The notes under the pieces were generated by a model. It did not search any database, had not been told where the DNA came from, and worked only from the letters and a program-made list of their open reading frames with translations. From assembly GCA_038257155.1 (NCBI GenBank), contig JBBSJP010000021.1, forward strand, positions 1 to 64,000: a stretch of DNA of 64,000 nucleotides. Reading direction: 5' to 3'. Positions 46,034 to 54,461 of the stretch are shown piece by piece. Made by a program: the position numbers and the translations under genes. Origin of the DNA: JANJTY01 sp038257155 (GTDB lineage Bacteria > Pseudomonadota > Gammaproteobacteria > Xanthomonadales > Xanthomonadaceae). The first letter of the stretch is position 1. The number at the start of each line of letters is the position of its first letter.

Positions 46034-47167
46034 CTAGCGGCGGTCGCCGATCAGCTCCACTCCGTCCAGTCCCTGAGACAGCGAATGCGCGTCACCACCC
46101 TGCGCCAACTTGATGCGCAGACGCACCTCGTTGGAGGAGTCGGCCGAGCGCAGGGCATCCTCGTAGCTGATCTCGCCAGCCTGGTAAAGCTCGAAGAGGC
46201 TCTGGTCGAAGGTCCGCATGCCCATCTGGGTGGACTCCTTCATGACTTCCTTGATCTTGTGGATCTCACCGTCACGGATGTAGTCCTGCACCAGCGGCGT
46301 ACCCAGCAACACCTCCATCGCGACGCGCCGCCCCTTGCCGTCAGGTGTGGGGATCAACTGCTGCGCGATGATGCCCTTGAGGTTCAGCGACATGTCCATC
46401 AGCAGCTGGTTGCGCCGGTCCTCGGGGAAGAAGTTGATGATGCGGTCGAGCGCCTGGTTGGCATTGTTGGCGTGCAGGGTGCAAAGACACAGGTGACCGG
46501 TTTCGGCGAAGGCGATGGCATGATCCATGCCCTCGCGGGTACGCACCTCGCCGATCAGGATTACGTCGGGCGCCTGGCGCAGGGTGTTCTTCAGCGCCAT
46601 TTCCCAGCTGTCGGTGTCGATGCCGACTTCGCGCTGAGTGATGATGCAGCCCTCGTGCTTGTGCACGAACTCGATCGGGTCCTCGATCGTGATGATGTGA
46701 CCGGAAGAGTTCTGGTTGCGATAGCCGATCATTGCCGCCAGCGAGGTCGACTTGCCGGTGCCGGTGGCGCCGACAAAGATGATCAGTCCGCGCTTGGTCA
46801 TTGCCAGGGTCTTGACGATCGGCGGCAGGTTGAGCTCGTCGACCGAGGGAATCTTGGTCTCGATGCGGCGCAGCACCATGCCGACCTGGTTGCGCTGATA
46901 GAAGCAACTGACGCGGAAGCGACCCACGCCCGACACGCCGATGGCGAAGTTGCACTCGTGGGTCTTCTCGAACTCCTCGCGCTGCGAGGGGCTCATCACA
47001 TTGAGCACCAGATCGCGGCTTTGCTGAGGCGTCAGCGGATTCTGGGTGATCGGCGATATCTTGCCGTGCACCTTCATCGAAGGCGGCAGCCCGGCCGTCA
47101 CGAACAGGTCGGACGCCTTCTTGTGCGCCATCAGTTTCAGGAAGCTGGTGAAATCGATCGAGCTCAT
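46034..47167 (-). CDS. pilU: PilU, type IV pilus retraction ATPase
   Basis: The ATG at 47167 is preceded by GGAAAGG at seven bases, giving 377 residues. Walker A is GATGTGKSTSLAAM, the Asp/His boxes lie in IITIEDPIEFVHKHEGC and LIGEVRTREGMDHAIAFAET. PilU assists PilT in retraction. The C-terminus is longer than in PilT and acidic/polar, as in known PilU proteins. It follows pilT after about 140 bases. Confidence 0.92.
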   Translation of the reverse strand: MSSIDFTSFLKLMAHKKASDLFVTAGLPPSMKVHGKISPITQNPLTPQQSRDLVLNVMSPSQREEFEKTHECNFAIGVSGVGRFRVSCFYQRNQVGMVLRRIETKIPSVDELNLPPIVKTLAMTKRGLIIFVGATGTGKSTSLAAMIGYRNQNSSGHIITIEDPIEFVHKHEGCIITQREVGIDTDSWEMALKNTLRQAPDVILIGEVRTREGMDHAIAFAETGHLCLCTLHANNANQALDRIINFFPEDRRNQLLMDMSLNLKGIIAQQLIPTPDGKGRRVAMEVLLGTPLVQDYIRDGEIHKIKEVMKESTQMGMRTFDQSLFELYQAGEISYEDALRSADSSNEVRLRIKLAQGGDAHSLSQGLDGVELIGDRR

Positions 47168-47281
47168 GTTGTTGCCTTTCCGCTCAAATTGTTGATCGCT
47201 ACGCTTCGAACAGGCCTCGGAATTGCCACCACAACCCCCGTTCGCTGCGCTCACCGCCCCCTTGACTCAAGGGGGCTGAAA

Positions 47282-47299
47282 GCCGGGCATCCGCCCGGC
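47282..47299 (-). terminator. Hairpin in the pilT-pilU intergenic region
   Basis: Perfect seven-base arms GCCGGGC/GCCCGGC with a four-base loop lie just beyond the pilT stop. Outer CTGAAA/TTTCAG sequences extend the stem after a bulge, and three Ts follow the inner stem on the minus strand. It may partly terminate or attenuate transcription into pilU. Confidence 0.4.
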
Positions 47300-47306
47300 C
47301 CAACTT

Positions 47307-48344
47307 TCAGTCGAACAGACGCTTGTCCTTGGCGTATTCACGGGCCTGCTGCCGTGCAACCAGGCCGCGCTTGACCAGGTCCTGCAGGCATTGGTCCAGG
47401 GTCTGCATGCCGTATTGCTGACCGGTCTGGATCGAGGAGTACATCTGCGCGACCTTATCTTCGCGGATCAGGTTGCGGATCGCGGGGATGCCGACCATGA
47501 TCTCGTGCGCCGCCGTTCGACCGCCACCCACCTTTTTCAGCAAGGACTGCGAAATTACTGCGCGCAGGGACTCGGACAGCATTGAGCGCACCATCGGCTT
47601 TTCGCCGGCCGGGAACACGTCGATGATGCGGTCGACGGTCTTGGCGGCCGAACTGGTATGCAGGGTGCCGAAGACCAGGTGACCGGTTTCCGCGGCGGTC
47701 AGGGCCAGACGGATGGTTTCGATGTCGCGCATCTCGCCAACCAGGATGTAGTCGGGATCCTCACGCAGGGCCGAGCGCAGCGCCTCGTTGAATCCATGTG
47801 TGTCGCGATGCACTTCGCGCTGGTTGATCAGGCATTTGTTCGACGTGTGCACGAATTCGATCGGATCCTCGACCGTGAGGATGTGGGCGTACTCGGTTTT
47901 GTTGACGTGGTCGACCATGGCCGCCAGCGTGGTCGATTTGCCCGAACCGGTCGGGCCAGTGACCAGAATCAGTCCCTGTGGTTGATCGATCAGTTCCTTG
48001 AAGATCTTTGGCGCCTGCAGGTCCTCGAGGGTGAGGATCTCGGAAGGAATGGTACGGAACACCGCACCGGCACCGCGATTCTGATTGAACGCATTGACGC
48101 GGAAGCGCGCCAGCCCGGTGATCTCGAAGGAGAAATCGACTTCGAGGAATTCTTCGTAATCGCGGCGCTGCTTGTCCGACATGATGTCGTAGACCAGCGC
48201 GTGTACCTGCTTGTGTTCAAGCGCAGGAATATTGATTCGGCGCACGTCGCCGTCAACCCGGATCATGGGTGGCAGGCCGGCCGACAGGTGAAGGTCGGAG
48301 GCTTTGTTCTTGACTGAAAACGCCAGCAGCTCGGCAATATCCAT
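47307..48344 (-). CDS. pilT: PilT, type IV pilus retraction ATPase
   Basis: The ATG at 48344 follows GAGGGGAAG, giving 345 residues, the usual PilT length; the frame is open upstream but overlaps yggS. It begins MDIAELLAFSVKNKASDLHL. Walker A is GPTGSGKSTTLAAM, with ILTVEDPIEFVH and LVGEMRDIETIRLALTAAET boxes. The AIRNLIRE motif of retraction ATPases is present. PilT powers pilus disassembly for twitching and DNA uptake. Confidence 0.96.
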   Translation of the reverse strand: MDIAELLAFSVKNKASDLHLSAGLPPMIRVDGDVRRINIPALEHKQVHALVYDIMSDKQRRDYEEFLEVDFSFEITGLARFRVNAFNQNRGAGAVFRTIPSEILTLEDLQAPKIFKELIDQPQGLILVTGPTGSGKSTTLAAMVDHVNKTEYAHILTVEDPIEFVHTSNKCLINQREVHRDTHGFNEALRSALREDPDYILVGEMRDIETIRLALTAAETGHLVFGTLHTSSAAKTVDRIIDVFPAGEKPMVRSMLSESLRAVISQSLLKKVGGGRTAAHEIMVGIPAIRNLIREDKVAQMYSSIQTGQQYGMQTLDQCLQDLVKRGLVARQQAREYAKDKRLFD

Positions 48345-48432
48345 GCACTTCCCCTCAAGGCTGTCCGATACTATCGCCGGAGCCCCGGCGACGGCTTCCC
48401 GGGTCAGTATAGCTCCGTTACAAAGGTTTGCG

Positions 48433-49137
48433 ATGTCGAATTCAGAGCTTCGCGGCAGTGATCGCCTTGCCGGCATCCTGTCCCGCATCCGTGCCGCTTC
48501 GGAGCACGCCGGCCACAGCCCGGCGCAACTGCTTGCTGTCAGCAAACTGCAGAGCTGCAAGGCGATCGCCGAACTCAACGACGCAGGTCAGCAACGCTTT
48601 GGTGAAAACTATGTGCAGGAGGCGCTTGCCAAGCGGGAAGCGCTTGCCGGACGGGAGATCGAGTGGCACCTGATCGGCCCGCTGCAGTCCAACAAGGCAC
48701 GACTGGCAGCCGCCAATTTCGACTGGATCCACAGCATAGACCGCGCCAAGCTGCTGCCCCTGCTGGCCGAGGGTCGCGCCGCTGGGCAGGCCCCGCTGAA
48801 TCTGTTGATTCAGGTAAACATCGACGATGAACCGTCGAAGGCGGGCTGCCGCCCACAGCACATCGATGCCCTGGCCGAGGCGATCTCGGCCCAGCCTGGG
48901 CTGATCCTGCGCGGCCTGATGGCGATCCCTGCCCCACAACCGGATGCGCCTGGAAGCCAGGCGGCGTTCCGCCGCATGTTTGTTCTGTTCACGGCGCTGC
49001 AGCAGCGATTTCCTGCCGTTGACACGCTGTCGATGGGAATGAGCGACGACTTTGAGCAAGCCATCGCCGAAGGCGCGACCCTGGTACGGGTGGGGACCGC
49101 CCTCTTTGGCCCCCGCCCTGCCGTGTCCTCGGCTTGA
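48433..49137 (+). CDS. YggS-family PLP homeostasis protein
   Basis: The ATG at 48433 with AAGG upstream gives 234 residues, as in YggS. The PLP-lysine lies in LLAVSKLQS, and the family signature GENYVQEALAK, HLIGPLQSNK and SMGMSDDFEQAI are clear. These proteins balance intracellular pyridoxal phosphate. Divergent from pilT, the same arrangement as in Pseudomonas. In xanthomonads and Pseudomonas it often precedes proC; here an SDR gene on the opposite strand follows. Confidence 0.93.
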   Translation: MSNSELRGSDRLAGILSRIRAASEHAGHSPAQLLAVSKLQSCKAIAELNDAGQQRFGENYVQEALAKREALAGREIEWHLIGPLQSNKARLAAANFDWIHSIDRAKLLPLLAEGRAAGQAPLNLLIQVNIDDEPSKAGCRPQHIDALAEAISAQPGLILRGLMAIPAPQPDAPGSQAAFRRMFVLFTALQQRFPAVDTLSMGMSDDFEQAIAEGATLVRVGTALFGPRPAVSSA

Positions 49138-49142
49138 GTCAG

Positions 49143-49895
49143 TCAGGCTGCCTCGACGGGCAGGGTCATGCCGCGCCACGCGGCGCCCGCTGCAGACAGC
49201 AGGAACACGCAGGCTGAGGCGTAGGCGACAGGCGGTGTGACCGAGGCGGGGTCTTCGCCAAACCAGGCACGCGCGCGCAGCGGCGTACGCATCGGCCCTG
49301 GGCGCAACGCGGAAACTCGCACCGACGAATTGGAGGTCTCATCGGCCAGCACGGCCAACGCGCCTTCGAGGCCTGCCTTGGCGATCGCATAGCCTCCCCA
49401 GTAGGCGCGCCGCACGCGTGCCGGATCATCCTGCACGAAGACCACGGAGGAATCCTCCGATTGTCGCAGCAGCGGCAGGCAGGCCTGGGTAAGCAAGAGC
49501 GGTGCAGTCAAGTTGACGTGGATAGCGCGCAGCCAGTCTTCCGGCGCCGTGCTCTCGACTGAGGTCAAACCAGCAAAATGCGCGGCGCAGTGAAGGATTC
49601 CATCCAGGCGTCCGAGCTCGCCACCGAGGCGCTCGGCCAATTCGGCGTAGTCATTGGGCGTCGCGCCTTCCAGATCGAGCGGATAAATTGCCGGCTGCGG
49701 CGCACCGGACTGTTCGATGGCGTCGTAAAGCCGGTTGAGTTTGGGCACTCTGCGACCCAGCAACACTACGGTGGCACCGGCACGAGCAATGGCCATGGCG
49801 GCAGCCTGACCGAGCCCGCCGTTGGCACCCGCAACGAGAATCGCGCGACCGGCCAGCGCCTCTCCGTCCGGCGAGAAATCACTCGCCAGCGGCAT
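49143..49895 (-). CDS. YciK-like short-chain dehydrogenase-fold protein
   Basis: I start at the ATG at 49895, which overlaps the grx stop (TGATG), giving 250 residues. The Rossmann motif is GANGGLGQAAAMAIA and the YxxxK pair appears in GGYAIAKAG. The stretch where the catalytic Ser normally lies reads VVFVQDDPARV, so no Ser is at the expected place. The closest pattern I recall is E. coli YciK (LDGVLHNAG, LLLTQALLPLL). The enzymatic activity is therefore uncertain. Confidence 0.82.
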   Translation of the reverse strand: MPLASDFSPDGEALAGRAILVAGANGGLGQAAAMAIARAGATVVLLGRRVPKLNRLYDAIEQSGAPQPAIYPLDLEGATPNDYAELAERLGGELGRLDGILHCAAHFAGLTSVESTAPEDWLRAIHVNLTAPLLLTQACLPLLRQSEDSSVVFVQDDPARVRRAYWGGYAIAKAGLEGALAVLADETSNSSVRVSALRPGPMRTPLRARAWFGEDPASVTPPVAYASACVFLLSAAGAAWRGMTLPVEAA

Positions 49896-50215
49896 CAGGC
49901 TGCCTTTTGCGCGTCGGCCAGCATGCGCTCCAGTTCGCCCCGCTCGTGCAGCTCCATCGCGATGTCGCAACCACCAATCAGTTCGCCGTTGATATACAAC
50001 TGGGGAAACGTCGGCCAATTGGAGTAGCGCGGCAAATTGGCGCGGATCTCGGGCTCCTCCAGCACATTGATACTGTGGAAAGCAGCTCCGCTTCCCTTCA
50101 AGACCTGCGCGACCCGGCTGGAGAACCCGCACATCGGGAACTGCGGGGTGCCTTTCATGAAGAGCACCACCGGGTGAGCCTCGACTTCGCTCCTGATCCT
50201 GTCCATCACGCTCAT
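49895..50215 (-). CDS. grxD: Monothiol glutaredoxin
   Basis: A 106-residue monothiol glutaredoxin starting at ATG 50215 behind GGAG. The active site is CGFS, and the TFPQLYINGELIGGCDI segment that binds glutathione is intact. Grx4-type proteins carry [2Fe-2S] clusters for Fe-S delivery and iron signalling. It lies divergent from sodB with about 175 bases between, and ends inside the SDR start. Confidence 0.94.
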   Translation of the reverse strand: MSVMDRIRSEVEAHPVVLFMKGTPQFPMCGFSSRVAQVLKGSGAAFHSINVLEEPEIRANLPRYSNWPTFPQLYINGELIGGCDIAMELHERGELERMLADAQKAA

Positions 50216-50390
50216 AAGCTGCAACTCCGCAATACGGTTCTTGGGAAAGTGACGGACTGCGGGCCCGCGCGGCAGGCACGGCGAAGTCGAGGTCACGACA
50301 CGGCATCAACGCCGGGAGGGTAGAATTGTACGTCAGCACGGTCAGTCAACCCTGACCCACCCCTTCAGCACCCTCAAGGAGCCCGCACCC

Positions 50391-50969
50391 ATGGCCATCG
50401 AACTGCCCGCCCTGCCCTACGCCAAGGACGCCCTGCAGCCGCACATCTCGGCAGAAACCATCGAGTTTCATTACGGCAAGCATCACCAGGCTTACGTGAC
50501 CAACCTGAACAACCTGATCAAGGGCACCGAGTTCGAGGATGCCGAACTTGAGACCATCGTGAAGAAATCTGCTGGCGGCATGTTCAACAATGCCGCGCAG
50601 GTCTGGAATCACACGTTCTACTGGAACTGCCTGTCACCGAACGGCGGCGGCGAGCCCGGCGGCAAGCTGCTCGAAGCCATCAACGCCGCATTCGGTTCGT
50701 TTGCGGCATTCAAGGAACAGTTCAGCCAGACCGCCATTACCACCTTCGGTTCGGGCTGGGCCTGGCTGGTGCAGCGTCCGGACGGATCCCTCGGCCTGGT
50801 CAGCACGCCCAATGCGGCCACCCCGCTGACCGGCAGCGACACGCCCCTGCTGACCTGCGACGTGTGGGAACACGCCTACTACGTCGATTATCGCAATGCG
50901 CGCCCGAAGTACGTGGAAGCGTTCTGGAACCTGGTGAACTGGGACTTTGTCGCCAGCCGCATGGCGTGA
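50391..50969 (+). CDS. sodB: Iron-type superoxide dismutase
   Basis: A 192-residue SOD. Metal ligands are His27 (FHYGKHH), the His in QVWNHTFYWN, and Asp/His in CDVWEHAYYVDYRN. The Gln in FNNAAQVWNH and length suggest the iron-dependent type. AAGGAG lies nine bases before the ATG. It sits beside an iron-cluster glutaredoxin and an iron-type ABC ATPase gene, which fits an iron/oxidative-stress grouping. Confidence 0.95.
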   Translation: MAIELPALPYAKDALQPHISAETIEFHYGKHHQAYVTNLNNLIKGTEFEDAELETIVKKSAGGMFNNAAQVWNHTFYWNCLSPNGGGEPGGKLLEAINAAFGSFAAFKEQFSQTAITTFGSGWAWLVQRPDGSLGLVSTPNAATPLTGSDTPLLTCDVWEHAYYVDYRNARPKYVEAFWNLVNWDFVASRMA

Positions 50970-50983
50970 TTCCGCACCCCACG

Positions 50984-52060
50984 ATGAATACGGCAGGGCC
51001 GCCCGCAACAGCGGCCCTGTTGTCGCTGGAGAATGTCCGCTGCAGCCTGGGCGGCGCTGTCGTGGTGCAGGGCGTCTCGTTTTCACTCGCCGCCGGGGAT
51101 CTTGGTTGCCTGCTGGGCCCCAGCGGCTGCGGCAAGACCACCCTGCTACGCGCCATTGCGGGCTTTCAGAACCTCGACTCCGGCGAAATACGCCTGCGGG
51201 AACGCGTGGTGGCTCACGGTCAGCGCGGTACCGCTCCCGAGTCGCGTGGTGTGGGTCTGGTGTTTCAGGACCTGGCGCTGTTCCCGCATCTGGATGTCGC
51301 CGGCAATATCGGTTTCGGCCTGCACCGACTTGCCCGATCAGAGCGCGAGCCGCGCGTGCGCGAAGCCCTGGCACTGCTTGATCTGGCCGATTTCGCCGGG
51401 CGCTTTCCGCATGAACTCTCCGGTGGACAACAGCAACGTGCCGCGATCGCCCGCGCCATCGCGCCGCGTCCGGATCTGTTGCTGCTCGATGAACCCTTCT
51501 CCAGCCTGGATGCCGACCTGCGCCGGGCAATTCGCGATCAGATCCGCGCCCTGCTAAAGCGTCTCGGAATCACCGCACTGCTGGTCACCCACGATCAGGA
51601 GGAAGCCTTCGCATTCGCCGACTGCATCGGTGTAATGCGTGCCGGTCACCTGCTGCAGTGGTCGAGCGCATTCGATGTCTATCATCGGCCAGCCAACGCT
51701 TTCGTGGCACGCTTTGTCGGTGAGGGACGCCTGATTCCAGGTCGCGTCACGGCCGACGGCCTCATTGCAACCGAGATTGGCCTGCTGCGCGGCAGATTAC
51801 CCGCAGGCTCGCAGGAGAATGCCGCGGTGGACGTGCTTCTGCGTCCAGATGACCTGCAACCCGACGGCAGCAATGGACTCTCAGCGGAGGTCCTGGGCAG
51901 CGCGTTTCGTGGTGCGGACACGATCTACACCCTGCGCCTGCCGGGTGGCAGCGAAGTCAGCGCCCTGTTTCCGAGTCATCATCAACACGCCGTCGGCGAG
52001 CGCATCCAGCTGCAACTGGACCTGGAACACGTCGTGGTGTTTCCAGCCGGATCCCGTTAA
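50984..52060 (+). CDS. FbpC-like ABC transporter ATPase
   Basis: The ATG at 50984 gives 358 residues; the longer frame overlaps sodB. Walker A is GPSGCGKTTLLRA, signature LSGGQQQRAAIARAI, Walker B LLLDEPFSSLD, and a C-terminal TOBE-like regulatory domain. It most resembles ferric-iron importers (FbpC) or the CysA/PotA branch. It follows sodB by 14 bases. No permease or binding protein is present here, so it is an orphan in this window. Confidence 0.86.
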   Translation: MNTAGPPATAALLSLENVRCSLGGAVVVQGVSFSLAAGDLGCLLGPSGCGKTTLLRAIAGFQNLDSGEIRLRERVVAHGQRGTAPESRGVGLVFQDLALFPHLDVAGNIGFGLHRLARSEREPRVREALALLDLADFAGRFPHELSGGQQQRAAIARAIAPRPDLLLLDEPFSSLDADLRRAIRDQIRALLKRLGITALLVTHDQEEAFAFADCIGVMRAGHLLQWSSAFDVYHRPANAFVARFVGEGRLIPGRVTADGLIATEIGLLRGRLPAGSQENAAVDVLLRPDDLQPDGSNGLSAEVLGSAFRGADTIYTLRLPGGSEVSALFPSHHQHAVGERIQLQLDLEHVVVFPAGSR

Positions 52061-52072
52061 GTCGGGTCTGAA

Positions 52073-52212
52073 CAAGTCCATCCTGGACTTGTCAGCCCAC
52101 GTCGAGCCCGGCACATGCCCGGGCTCGACTTCGCGAAGCGAATCGCTTGCGCGATTGTCTCGCGGGCCGGCCATCCCTGGCCGGCGGAACCTCTGAGTTG
52201 ATCAGAGGTTCC
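52073..52212. repeat. Array of five consecutive hairpins
   Basis: Five inverted repeats follow one another: CAAGTCCA/TGGACTTG (52073-52080/52084-52091), GTCGAGCCCGG/CCGGGCTCGAC (52101-52111/52119-52129), CGCGAAGCG/CGCTTGCGCG (52132-52140/52144-52153, imperfect), GCCGGCCA/TGGCCGGC (52166-52173/52178-52185) and GGAACCTCTGA/TCAGAGGTTCC (52186-52196/52202-52212). They fill the gap between the convergent ATPase gene and purK. No T-tract follows any stem. Confidence 0.85.
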
Positions 52213-52242
52213 CTGATCCGGGGACCTGGACGCACTGGTGCT

Positions 52243-53391
52243 TCAGCGCGCGTCGCGCAGCGCAGCAATCACCGGGCGAACCTGGTCATCCCGTTGCAGC
52301 GCCTGACCCACCCGCTCCAGTGCAGACGCCAGTTGCATCGAGGATGTCGCCACCAGGGTCGCATGCCCCACCTTGCGGCCAGACCGAGGCAGCTTGCCGT
52401 AGTCGTGCCAATAGCCTCGCGGCTCCTGCAGAACCGGCCCCGGAGACGGCAGCTCGCCGATCCAGTTGAGCATTGCCGCCACCCCCGTCGCGCGGGTGTC
52501 GCCAAGGGCCAGTCCGAGCACGGCACGCAGATGGTTCTGGAACTGCGACGTGGCGGCGCCTTCGATGGTCCAATGCCCCGAGTTGTGCACCCGTGGGGCC
52601 ATCTCGTTCGCCAGCAGCCTGCCATCGCGCAGAAAAAGCTCCAGCGCAAACACGCCGACATACTCGAGCGAATCGGCCAGCTTGCGGGCCATGCTCACCG
52701 CGGCAGCAGCGATGGATTCAGGCACCGACGCAGGCGCCAGGCTGGCTGCCAGCACGCCTTCGCTATGCCAGTTCTCGGTGATTGGCCAGGTGCGGAACTC
52801 GCCCTGACGGGAACGCACCGCAAGCACCGAAAGTTCGCGCTCGAATGGCACGAAAGCCTCAAGGATCAGACCAGTAACGGCGGCCTGAGCCCCCAGTGCT
52901 GACCATGCGGCCTCGGCGTCATCCCGGCTGCGAAGGCGGAACTGACCTTTGCCGTCGTAGCCCAGACGTCGTGTCTTCAGGATGGCGGGAACACCAACAC
53001 GATCCATGGCGGCGAGCAGACCCGGCCAATCCTCGACTGCCGCAAACTCCGGTGTGGCGATTCCCAGCGTGTTGAACAAGGACTTCTCAGCCAGGCGATC
53101 CTGCGCAACAGCCAGGGCGCGCGGTGCGGGATGCACCGGAATGCGCTCGGCCAGCCACTGCGCACTGTCCGCCGGAACGTTCTCGAAATCGAACGTCGCC
53201 ACCTGTACCCGGCTGGCGAACTCGGCAAGAGCCGTTTCGTCGCGGTAGTCGGCAGTGAGCTGCGGCACGAACTGCGATGCGCACGCGTCCGATGCTGCGT
53301 CCATCACCAGAAAACGCAGCCCCAGAGGCGCCCCGGACAGGGCCAGCATTCTTGCCAGCTGCCCGCCACCGAGAATTCCCACCGTGGTCAC
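52243..53391 (-). CDS. purK: N5-carboxyaminoimidazole ribonucleotide synthase
   Basis: The 382-residue ATP-grasp enzyme carboxylates AIR using bicarbonate and ATP. It begins TTVGILGGGQLARMLA, the PurK signature, followed by ILKTRRLGYDGKGQF and LFLRDGRLLANEMAPRVHNS. The GTG start overlaps the purE stop by four bases. It acts just before PurE. Confidence 0.95.
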   Translation of the reverse strand: MTTVGILGGGQLARMLALSGAPLGLRFLVMDAASDACASQFVPQLTADYRDETALAEFASRVQVATFDFENVPADSAQWLAERIPVHPAPRALAVAQDRLAEKSLFNTLGIATPEFAAVEDWPGLLAAMDRVGVPAILKTRRLGYDGKGQFRLRSRDDAEAAWSALGAQAAVTGLILEAFVPFERELSVLAVRSRQGEFRTWPITENWHSEGVLAASLAPASVPESIAAAAVSMARKLADSLEYVGVFALELFLRDGRLLANEMAPRVHNSGHWTIEGAATSQFQNHLRAVLGLALGDTRATGVAAMLNWIGELPSPGPVLQEPRGYWHDYGKLPRSGRKVGHATLVATSSMQLASALERVGQALQRDDQVRPVIAALRDAR

Positions 53392-53894
53392 GCGCGCGGA
53401 TCCGGTTTGGCGAGCACGGATTCGGTCTGGCTGCGACGGAAGCCTTCAAGCGCCGCCGCGATGCCAGGGTGGTCCGGCGCGAGAATCGCCGCCGCGAACA
53501 GCGCAGCATTGCTTGCACCCGCCGTGCCGATGGCAAAGGTTGCTACCGGAATGCCTGCAGGCATCTGAACGATCGAAAGCAGCGAATCCATGCCATTCAA
53601 CGCTTTCGACTGCACTGGTACGCCCAACACCGGCAACAGGGTCTTGGCGGCGAGCATTCCAGGCAAGTGCGCCGCACCGCCGGCGCCAGCGATGATTGCC
53701 CGCAGACCGCGCGACTGCGCCGATTCCGCATAGGAAAACAGCAGGTCCGGAGTCCGGTGAGCCGAAACCACCCGAACTTCGTGGGCGACGCCGAGACGAT
53801 CGAGCATCTCCGAGGCAGGCTGAAGGGTCTCCCAGTCGCTCCGCGAACCCATCACCAGGCCGATCAGCGGGGCAGCATTGGATTCGGTCATCAT
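53388..53894 (-). CDS. purE: N5-carboxyaminoimidazole ribonucleotide mutase
   Basis: A 168-residue class I PurE: GLVMGSRSDWETLQPASEML and the active-site VSAHRTPDLLFSYA, with GAGGAAHLPGMLAAKT and ALNGMDSLLSIVQMP. It converts N5-CAIR to CAIR. The 185-base gap upstream to the Trm112-like gene has no gene in it. Confidence 0.96.
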   Translation of the reverse strand: MMTESNAAPLIGLVMGSRSDWETLQPASEMLDRLGVAHEVRVVSAHRTPDLLFSYAESAQSRGLRAIIAGAGGAAHLPGMLAAKTLLPVLGVPVQSKALNGMDSLLSIVQMPAGIPVATFAIGTAGASNAALFAAAILAPDHPGIAAALEGFRRSQTESVLAKPDPRA

Positions 53895-54079
53895 GCGCTG
53901 AGGTCACCGCGGGCAAATCGGTATTGTAGGGGAAGGCGTATCGCAGGCGTCAGCGGCATACCCTTCGATCCCCGCGGCGCGGCACACCCGGATCGCACGT
54001 TGCGCACAAAGCGTGCTCGCGAACAATCCGGCATCGTCGCTTCGATGTACTATCGGAGACTGCAACATGATCGCTCGCC

Positions 54080-54355
54080 ATGAATCTTGACCGCCGCCTG
54101 ATCGACATCCTTTGCTGCCCCGTCACGCGTCAACCGCTGGCACTGCTGAAGGCGCCGCAACTGAAGCGCTTGAACGCAGCCATCGCAGCCGGCCAGGTCC
54201 GCACCGCGGGCGGAGAATTGCTGTCCGGTGCGCTCGACGGCGCCCTTATCAGTGCCGACCAGAAGCGCATCTATCCTGTCCTTGACGGCATTCCCGCGCT
54301 GCTTTCCGATTCGGCCGTTGCTTGGGATGCTTCCCTCCAGGATGGGAAATCGTGA
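54080..54355 (+). CDS. Trm112-family small protein
   Basis: A 91-residue protein. The N-terminal LIDILCCPVTRQPLALL and the C-terminal LISADQKRIYPVLDGIPALL segments match the Trm112p/YcaR-type fold. The bacterial members of this UPF0434 family have no well-settled role. A zinc ribbon is not complete: only the N-terminal Cys pair is seen. It is 35 residues longer than typical YcaR (about 60). Confidence 0.82.
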   Translation: MNLDRRLIDILCCPVTRQPLALLKAPQLKRLNAAIAAGQVRTAGGELLSGALDGALISADQKRIYPVLDGIPALLSDSAVAWDASLQDGKS

Positions 54356-54461
54356 AACTGAACAGCGAAGCAGAGGCAGAATCGTGTACCAGTGCACGAT
54401 TTGCCCCGGGCCACTTCACTAACATGCAGTTCTGGGCGTGCTCGTCCTTCAGGGGGACGAA

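Noticed and set aside
47168..47254. The N-terminal extension of pilU (29 codons)
   Set aside because: The ATG at 47167 has an ideal Shine-Dalgarno, and the extension has no similarity to PilU proteins.
52061..52242. A rho-independent terminator after the FbpC-like ATPase gene
   Set aside because: There are five stems but none is followed by a run of T on either strand, so I list it as a repeat.
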